From Diplodia intermedia (Eukaryota; Ascomycota; Dothideomycetes; Botryosphaeriales; Botryosphaeriaceae): a DNA stretch of 64,000 bases. Both the position numbers and the translations under genes were made by a program. The notes under the pieces were generated by a model, which worked only from the letters and a program-made list of their open reading frames with translations, ran no database searches and had not been told where the DNA came from. Of the stretch, positions 57,501 through 64,000 are shown piece by piece (the first letter of the stretch is position 1; the number at the start of each line of letters is the position of its first letter). The stretch covers positions 248,001-312,000 of the forward strand of contig JAKEKT010000018.1 of NCBI GenBank assembly GCA_021495925.1, written 5' to 3'.

Positions 57501-58073
57501 CAGCGGGCCGAAAGGACTCGGCCTTGCCTCGTATCTCCCTCGAGGCCCCCTCCCCCACGGTACGGATCGTTGTCGTGTGCGGGGTGAAGTGGTCATGGGA
57601 TCTGGAACTCGGTCTCGACCAATTGTCGTGCAATCTACATGAGATTCGGTGCCATGTGCTTCGGGAAGGCACGAAATGGACATGCTTTTGCTCGTTTGGC
57701 CCAGAAGCCGTCGGGGCCGCTGTGCCAGACGAAGGTGCGCCTCCTCGGCCCAAGCAAACGTTCATTGGAGTAGGCAATATTCGGTTTATCTCTCCACTAA
57801 GCCTCCGATACTAAGAGGAGCGGGAACCGTGCCGTTTCCATAATCCCCTGTTATGATAGTAGTGGCAAGATGGTTGCAAGTGGCAGAGCGTGTTAGGGTG
57901 GCACACTGGATAGGTTCTGCAAAGACACCACGACATGCACGCAGCACAGGAAGGCGTTATCATGGTGACATCAACAATATTTCTAATTCAAAAAGTATCC
58001 ACAAGAAGATAAGCTATGTCCAGGAAGGGCGCGTGAAAGTCGACTCTCTGATTCTCCTCAGACAACACCTTGC
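54547..58073. other. 3.5 kb gene-free GC-rich region
   Basis: Lies between the start of the CASTOR-like gene and the 3' end of cellobiose dehydrogenase. Many open frames exist on both strands, with no domain or conserved-looking composition, and they are explained by GC content. It contains a 7-nt tandem repeat at 55963-56004. No transposon ends were recognised. Confidence 0.5.
55963..56004. repeat. Tandem repeat, 7-nt unit, six copies
   Basis: Four copies of CAGCCCG followed by two of CAGCCCA, 42 nt in total. A simple minisatellite with no evident gene. Confidence 0.9.
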
Positions 58074-60998
58074 TTAGATGCACTGTAGAAACATTAGTCA
58101 TGGATCATAAGAAGGGCTGGGCAGAATGGAGTAACATACCTGCATGTAATCCGCATTACCCTCGTAGTGCGTGCACGTCAGACCCTCCGCGCAGTGCCTG
58201 GAGCCGGTCCAGTTGCGACCGCCGCATTGGTAGTACTATTCCACGAACTCGCGTTAGCATTGAATGTCCAAGAAAAGGGAATAAGCAACACAAGGCTGGC
58301 GCAAGCAACAACTCCCAGAGCGTGACACCAAGGTCTAGGAAGAAGAACGAGACATACGCCTTCGCGTCGTCGTCATCATCACCAACACCCTCTCTCTCAT
58401 CAACCACCGCGCAGCTTCTTCACCACCGCCACCAGCTGAAGCATCGATTTTTTTTTTCAACTACTCACTTTCTGAACTGCCTCAGCGGGCTCAGCAGCCA
58501 GGAGCTTTTCGGCGGCCTTCTCGGCGACGGCGACGATGAGGGCGGACGGGTTGGTCGTGACCATGCCGGGGAAGACAGAAGCGTCGACGACGTAGAGGTT
58601 GTCGGTGCCGTAGACGCGCGTGTCCGTGTCAACGACGGCGGTGCCGCCAAGGAGGCCGCTGTCGGTGCCCATCTTGGCTGTGCCCATCCAGTGGTTGGCG
58701 CGGCGCTTGGAGGTCGTGACGGGCAACTGGCGTTACAAGGTCAGTCTTAGAGGCTCAAAACGGGGGCGAGGGGGGCAAGGGGGCAAGGGGGTCATTACGT
58801 TGTCGACGTAGTCTTCGACGGTGGTGTTGGAGCCAGGCACGGTGAAGACGATGCTCGGGTCCTTGGAGAGCGCCGATTGCAGATTCTTGATGCCCTGGAC
58901 GACGGCGGCCTTGTCTTCGTCGGTGCGCAGGTACGGCACGGTTGAAACTTGCATGGACAGGCCCGATGTGATGGATAGCACGCCGCGGGAAGTGGAGCCG
59001 CGGCCCAGGTACTGGGAAATGGTCATAGAGGTGTTGGTGTCGCCCTCGACGCGAGCAGTCCACTGAATTTGGCGAGCGATGCCGTCGCTGCCGGTGATCT
59101 CATCCCAAATGATAGGGCCGATGTTGGGAGCGGAGGTAGCCAGAATGCCGGTACGACCGTTCAGGTAGGATTCCGTGTCGGCCGTGATAGGAGAGTTCCA
59201 GGCGCCGTAGAAATCATAGAAAGAGACGTTGCCGTGGGTGATCTGGACATCAGTGTTGGTGTGGTCATCAAGGTTCTGGCCAACCGGAAGGTTGATCCAC
59301 TCGCTGTCTCCGATCATGGTGTCGCCATCAGTGGAGCTAGCGTTGACAACCTTAAGCTGCTCCTGTGGTCCAATGCCACTGCGGAACAGAATCTTGGTAG
59401 AGCCGAAGGTACCAGCCGAGAGAATGACACGGCCACTGCTGGCAGTGACGTTGACGGTACCGCAGTAGCCATCATCGCCGTTGGACTGGACCTCAACGCC
59501 GGTGACGTGGCCACCGGTGCGAATGACACGGCGGACAGAGGTGTTCATCCAGAGCTTGAAGTTGTCACGGGCTGCGGCGTTCACGAGGTAGGTGGCCATG
59601 GGACCACCACGCTCACCGTTGGCATACATGAAGGGGGCATGGGAGAAAGTCTTGTTCTTCTGATCAGGAGAGTCGTTGGCAGTGACCTGCTTCCAGTTGG
59701 AAGCCGCAAGCGCGTTCTGGAGGACATTGAAGCCCTCCTGGTAGTAACGCTCGCCATCCATGGAGGGGTGGTCAGTTCCGGGAATCACGCCGAAGACCTT
59801 CTCAACAGAAGACTGCATGTCCGTCGACTTCCAGCCGGTCGGGAAGTTGTAGTCCCAGTCGATGGCAGGTGCCTTCCACCAGAGGGCAGCGTTGACAGCG
59901 GTACCACCACCAAGAACGCAACCGGCCATCTGGTCAATGTCGTTGCAAGCAATGTTGGCAGAGTCCTGCCAGATCTCGTTGCAAAGACCAGGAACGTCGA
60001 AGCGGGTCAAGTTGGTGCCCTCGAGCCAGTCAGGCCTCCAGTTGGAGTAGGGCATGTCACCCTCGATCCAGCGGCCCGAGGAGGGAGGGCCCCGCTCGAT
60101 CAGAAGCACGCTCTTGCCAGACTCGCTGAGCCTGTCAGCAAGCGGGATGCCACCAGCGCCGGCACCGACGATGATGTAATCATAGGTATCAGTGGGGACA
60201 TTGGTGGCAGTGCAGCTGGCAGCGGGAGCGGAGGTTGCGGTGGCGGTGGCAGTGCCGTTAGGGGCGGCAGTAGTGGTGGGCACAGAAGTGGCCGAAGAAG
60301 CCCAAGTAGAGTAGGCAGTGTTCCTAGCGCTGGCAACAACATGGCCATACTGACCCATACCATTGTCGTGCTGAGCAATGGTACCAGTGGCATCGTCGAC
60401 AGGGCTGGGGGAGTCGTTGGCCTGGACCCAGCCGATGACCTCGACCGTACCGGTGGGGAGCTGCGAGCCAGTCGCACCGTTGTGGTCCCAGGCAAAGCAC
60501 CACTGGCAGCGGTAGATGAGTTCGAAGTGGGTCTCGTTGACCTTGTGGGAAATCTCCGAGACTGTTGCGTTTCCGGCATAGATCTCGGGGGTGGTGTAGC
60601 CGCTGGCGAAGCGGAACGAAGTCTTGACCTCGTCGCCATCGGCCCAGGCAAGGAGGAGCAGGGCAGAAGTCATGGAGCCTCCGTGAGAGATACCGGACCA
60701 GCCAGCGCCATCTACGAGAGCACCAACCATGTGGCCGATGTACTCATCGTTGGTACCGCTGGCCTCGCCGGGCAGAGCCATGCCGAACTGGAAGCCACCA
60801 GTGGTCTGGGCAGTCGGGACGGTGTACTCCCAGAACTTGATGCCGGAGTCTGCATCGGTGTAGTAAGCACCGGTCTGGGCGGATGCAGTGGAAAAAACTG
60901 TCTCATGTTAGCATACCCTCGAGCTCGACGGGAGAAGGGGAAATCGTACGGAGAGACGAAAGAAGGGGCACAGCCCTGGTGATGGATTGGAACCTCAT
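58074..60998 (-). CDS. Cellobiose dehydrogenase with C-terminal CBM1
   Basis: Secreted flavocytochrome, 836 residues from five exons: 60998-60950, 60897-58799, 58726-58469, 58235-58140 and 58082-58074. Order: signal peptide (about 1-23, ending STASA before QTGAYY), heme b domain with presumed ligands Met92 (in GGSM) and His193 (in AQHD), a Ser/Thr/Ala linker, then a GMC dehydrogenase with the FAD motif GAGAGG at 261-266. The catalytic pair is His728 (in ANHWMG) and Asn775 (in VTTNPS). The protein ends in a carbohydrate-binding module family 1 (YYQCGGRNWTGS to YMQCI), the layout of ascomycete CBM-bearing CDHs. The enzyme oxidises cellobiose and passes electrons through the heme to copper LPMOs or other acceptors. 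The last exon is 9 nt (TGC ATC TAA). The neighbour on the other strand is an AA9 LPMO. Confidence 0.95.
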
Positions 60999-61121
60999 GG
61001 TGAAGCTGGCGACCCGGCGCCAAGAGAAACGAAGGACAGGAAAAGAGTGAAGAGAAAGACGTCAAGACGAAGAGAAGGGCGCCTGGTGGTGAGCAAATAT
61101 GGCTGGCGGCAGCCAATGGGC

Positions 61122-61130
61122 TTATATCCA
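61122..61130 (-). promoter_or_regulatory. TATA-like box for cellobiose dehydrogenase
   Basis: On the minus strand the sequence reads GGATATAAG, about 125 bp before the CDH start. A CCAAT string is at 61113-61117 (plus strand). Confidence 0.4.
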
Positions 61131-61306
61131 TTTCTCAACTCGAGCGGCGCATAAGGTGCACCTGGTTAGATTGATCAGGCACCCTGGCAGGCTTGCCAGC
61201 CAGCCGGGACGAGGGGGATCCCGTTGGTCGGGCAGGCTGGCGGCAGCGAGGGCCGTGGCTCGCGAGTTGCGGCGTGTTTCGACACATGGTGGAGGCGCAA
61301 TGGGCA

Positions 61307-61398
61307 GCGGGGGCGGCGAGTCAGCGGGCCAGAACACAGGCCGTCGGCTGGCGGTTTGATTGATGTTGATTGCTGCCAAGCGGGGAGGGCACCTGGGG
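61307..61398 (+). promoter_or_regulatory. Cluster of CreA-type sites
   Basis: Three SYGGRG matches, 61307-61312 (GCGGGG), 61380-61385 (GCGGGG) and 61393-61398 (CTGGGG), fall within 92 bp of the shared promoter. CreA/Mig1-type repressors bind this motif in ascomycetes. In GC-rich DNA the motif is frequent by chance, so only the clustering is suggestive. Confidence 0.35.
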
Positions 61399-62079
61399 GA
61401 GCTCGGCTACGCTGCCTAAAACCGCAGCAGCGGCCCGCCACAACAACCTTGTTTCTGGCTCGCCTACAACAGCCGCTGCTCCTGTTATTTGGTTCTTCTT
61501 CCGCCAACAACAGGCCCGCCTCACGACGCCGGCGAAATTGGAAACAAGCCTTTGCTGCAGCCAGCACCGCGCTCGCTTGTCTGGCTGCAGCGGGAAGCGC
61601 ACCCGCGGCTGCGACACCCACCATGCACGCCAGCCAATGCCCGGCGCGCTAGAACGCTTATACACGCGATAGCCCGGACCGCCGTTGCGACTCCCCGCTC
61701 GTCTCTCTCGCCATGCCACCCACTGTTTCGCTCGCCTCTTGCGGTCTCGCCTGGCCGGGCCCCTCCCAAACTGGCCGCCGCGCGCACCGTTCCAGCGATA
61801 TCAACCCACCCCTTCGTCTGTCCCGTCCACGAGGCTCTTTTTTCGGTGCTATATTGGGCCTCCTATAGCTTGCATTTACCCAGATGTTGCTGGCGTCACT
61901 CCCCGCGGCCGAGGCGTGCCCCTGGTCGGTGTCCAGAAACGGTGCCAGTCTCATGCGTGCAGGCGCCCGCCGTGCCTGCTGGCGGCCCATGTTGTTTCGT
62001 TCCGTTTCCAATTGCGCTGCAGGACCCACGGAGCGCGTCGCCGGCGGAAGTGCAGGATTGTTCCGTCTGCCTTCATTAT

Positions 62080-62090
62080 CCAAATAAATA
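62080..62090 (+). promoter_or_regulatory. TATA-like box for AA9 gene
   Basis: AAATAAATATG lies about 100 bp before the AA9 start codon at 62187, the only AT-rich element at a plausible distance. Confidence 0.35.
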
Positions 62091-62186
62091 TGCGATGCGT
62101 CCTGGTCCTATCCGTAAAGCACTGCTCTTTTGCTCTCTCAAATCGTAGATCGGCGGCGCCGTGACATTCCTCCCTTCTCCACAACC

Positions 62187-63343
62187 ATGGCCATGAGGTC
62201 CATTCTTTCGACTTGTGCGCTGGTCGCCGCTGCTTCCGCCCACACCATTTTCCAGGAACTCTATGTCAATGGCGTGTCTCAGGGCCACACGACCGGCATT
62301 CGCGTGCCCAGCTATGACGGGTGCGTCTTTCCCTTCACGCAAGTGCCGAGCATCTGCTGATGTCAACTGCCGCCAGCCCTATCACCGACGTTACCTCTGA
62401 TGATGTGATCTGTAACGGCGGTGTCAACCCCCTGAACACGCCGCTGCCGACGGCTGTCATTGACGTATGTACATACATACCACTTCTTCATCTTTACCTC
62501 CCTCTACCTACAACCCCAAACGCCGATCCCTTCCCCTACCGCAAGCGATGTTAGGGACACCCGGTGGCCAAGCAGCACCTTGGGTTCAGCCAAGCCATAC
62601 CAAGGGTCCTCATCCTTCGCGAGAAAAGAGCGAAGCGGCGCAGACAAGAAAACAAAAAAGGAGGAGAGCAAAGGCAACAACATGAAACATACAGCGCGAT
62701 TCCCCATCCGGCAGTCCAAACAGCCCATCTTCCCGCACCACAGCCGCCAAGCCCACTTCCCACACCTGCGTCACACGCAATGACTTGCATACCCTCGTAT
62801 CCAGCCCTGCTGACTCGACTCCTCTAGATCCCGGCCGGCGCCTCCGTGACGGCCGAATTCCACCACACGCTCTCGGGCGCCGACTCGTCCGACTCGGACG
62901 ACCCGATCAGCGCCAGCCACAAGGGCCCCGTCATGGCCTACCTCGCCAAGGTCCCCGACGCGACCGCCGAGGACGTGACGGGCCTGTCGTGGTTCAAGAT
63001 CTACGCCGACGGCCTGGACGGCTCGTCGGGCACGTGGGCGGTCGACAAGCTGATCGACAACGCCGGCAAGGTCTCCTTCACCATGCCCACCTGCATCCCC
63101 GACGGCAACTACCTGCTGCGCGTCGAGCTCATCGCCCTGCACGGCGCCAGCACCTACCCCGGCGCCCAGCTGTACATGGAGTGCGCCCAGATCAACGTCA
63201 CCGGCGGCTCCGCCTCCGAGGCCCCGTCCGGCGTCGAGTTCCCCGGCGCGTACAAGACTGACGACCCCGGTATCGTCTTCAACCTCTACTACCCCACTCC
63301 GACGTCGTACGCCATTCCTGGCCCGACGGTGCTGTCGTGCTAG
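62187..63343 (+). CDS. AA9 lytic polysaccharide monooxygenase
   Basis: Copper oxygenase that breaks cellulose chains oxidatively outside the cell. Three exons, 62187-62320, 62377-62464 and 62828-63343, give 245 residues. The signal peptide ends at ASA, leaving His19 as the mature N-terminal residue (HTIFQELYVNG), which forms the histidine brace. The second copper His is in ASHKGPVM (about residue 105), and the axial Tyr is in QLYMECAQINV. Cys residues in VICNGGV, MPTCIPDG, YMECA and the last residue before the stop could form disulfides. No CBM1 follows the domain, so binding would rely on the flat face of the enzyme. The second intron is 363 nt, far longer than the local norm, but the junction (VID to IPAGASVTAEFHH) is right for the family. 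It is divergent from cellobiose dehydrogenase, its likely electron donor. Confidence 0.95.
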
Positions 63344-63868
63344 ACGGGAGAGAGGGGCCTGCCGTGCCCTCACTCTGCGTGTTGTTAAAGTCTGGATCAC
63401 TGCCATGGTGGTGTCGTGTTGGGTGGTGGCTGAGGGTTACCTTTCTTGTGAATAGCTTTGCTGAGAGGATGGCCGAAGCTGGTCTCGGCGGAAGCAGCGT
63501 TACTCTTCTGTAGATACTTTTCCAATGATGAGAGACAAGACGTCTGCACATATCCAACTTGCATACATTACTGTGTACAACCTCGATGACGGAACATTCT
63601 TTATTTCGAGAACCATTCGAATTGTGGAACCTGATGGATGCCGTCGGTTGCGGTGATGTCCCACTCCCCACTGAGCGCCACATCTTATCCTCGCGTCGAG
63701 TATATCCGTATTCTGTCGAACAGAGCTATGACAACCAACATGCATGGTTACCCGTGCGTCGTCCACCAAAAAGCAAACTCCTTTTTTTTATAATCCCTCT
63801 TGGCCCCATCCCCTAAATTAACAAGAAACCCGTAGAAAGAAAAAGTGGAGAGCAAGGATCTAAAGGAT
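63344..63868. other. Convergent 3' region
   Basis: 525 bp between the AA9 stop and the stop of the partial gene at the window end. No gene was supported. Confidence 0.6.
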
Positions 63869-64000
63869 TCAATCGAGCCCCATCCATTCACCGCCGCTCT
63901 CACTGTCGCTTCCCTCGCCCTCCTCGAGCTCCATCTCCTCGCCGTCCTCAACGAGGCCCAGCACATCGTCGGCCCCCAGAACCCCCCTCTCCTTGCCCAC
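63869..64000 (-). CDS. Acidic C-terminus of an unidentified protein, partial
   Basis: The last 43 codons plus stop of a minus-strand gene whose rest lies outside the window. The segment is open to the window edge, uses the same GC-ending codons as its neighbours and reads as a highly acidic tail (LVEDGEEMELEEGEGSDSES, ending GGEWMGLD). Such tails are common in nucleolar and chromatin proteins, but nothing here identifies the family. Confidence 0.6.
   Translation of the reverse strand: MGKERGVLGADDVLGLVEDGEEMELEEGEGSDSESGGEWMGLD

Larger units (their letters stand above)
60999..62186. promoter_or_regulatory. Shared divergent promoter region, CDH / AA9
   Basis: 1.19 kb between the CDH and LPMO start codons. 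A TATA-like box for each gene and three CreA-type motifs (SYGGRG) lie within it. No gene was supported. Coordinated carbon-catabolite repression of both genes is plausible but inferred. Confidence 0.55.

Noticed and set aside
59069..60982. A 637-codon open frame antisense to cellobiose dehydrogenase
   Set aside because: It mirrors the strongly GC-ending CDH coding strand. Its translation has no domain, and its repetitive Val/Gly/Asp composition is typical of the complement of such genes.
1..64000. CRISPR arrays, bacterial operons or prophage features
   Set aside because: Spliceosomal introns and eukaryotic gene families run throughout; no spaced repeat arrays were seen.

Overview
The window is nuclear DNA of a filamentous ascomycete (Pezizomycotina). 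Evidence: genes carry short spliceosomal introns of about 50-60 nt with GTAAGT/GTANGT-type donors; coding sequence is strongly GC-ending; and the gene families are typical of these fungi (Zn2Cys6 regulator, DUF1996 secreted protein, extracellular intradiol dioxygenase-like sequence, AA9 polysaccharide monooxygenase, cellobiose dehydrogenase with a C-terminal cellulose-binding module). The cellulose-attack genes suggest a plant-associated or plant-litter fungus. A Dothideomycete would fit, but that is only a guess.

Layout. 1-1823 (+): 3' part of an NCS1 uracil/allantoin-type permease. 1979-3611 (-): F-box protein. 5395-5895 (+): 5'-truncated intradiol dioxygenase-like relic. 6170-7079 (+): CFIm25/NUDT21-like pre-mRNA cleavage factor. 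7080-11233: 4 kb without a convincing gene. 11234-14171 (-): Zn2Cys6 transcription factor. 15262-16293 (+): WW-domain protein. 17028-17810 (-): YAR1-like ankyrin protein. 20894-23314 (-): eight-exon Hsp70-like ATPase. 24123-25544 (+): single-pass membrane protein. 26789-28179 (+): unknown low-complexity protein. 28998-30299 (-) and 30599-32104 (+): FAL1/eIF4AIII helicase and SF3a60, head to head. 34952-36518 (+): secreted DUF1996 protein. 38161-39918 (+): BCS1-like AAA ATPase. 40800-41752 (-): GNAT acetyltransferase whose intron contains the assembly gap. 43276-45432 (+): V-ATPase subunit A (VMA1). 45959-48325 (+): dynamin-like VPS1. 48847-50710 (+): membrane-anchored, degenerate AMP-binding protein. 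53149-54546 (-): CASTOR-like ACT-domain protein. 58074-60998 (-) and 62187-63343 (+): cellobiose dehydrogenase and AA9 LPMO, divergent. 63869-64000 (-): acidic C-terminus of a further gene.

How the genes relate. The clearest functional unit is the CDH/AA9 pair, a secreted electron donor and the copper oxygenase it can feed, sharing one 1.2 kb promoter region. FAL1 and SF3A3, both RNA-processing genes, share a 299 bp intergenic promoter. VMA1 and VPS1 are adjacent and both serve the vacuole/endosome system. Most other neighbours look like unrelated housekeeping genes.

Beyond genes, the most interesting structure is a family of short palindromic elements (three convincing copies at 28319, 40420 and 42315), two of which flank the GNAT gene. 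Exon boundaries were worked out by hand from splice motifs, reading-frame continuity and family resemblance. All multi-exon models given in full keep one open frame, but none has been checked against transcripts.
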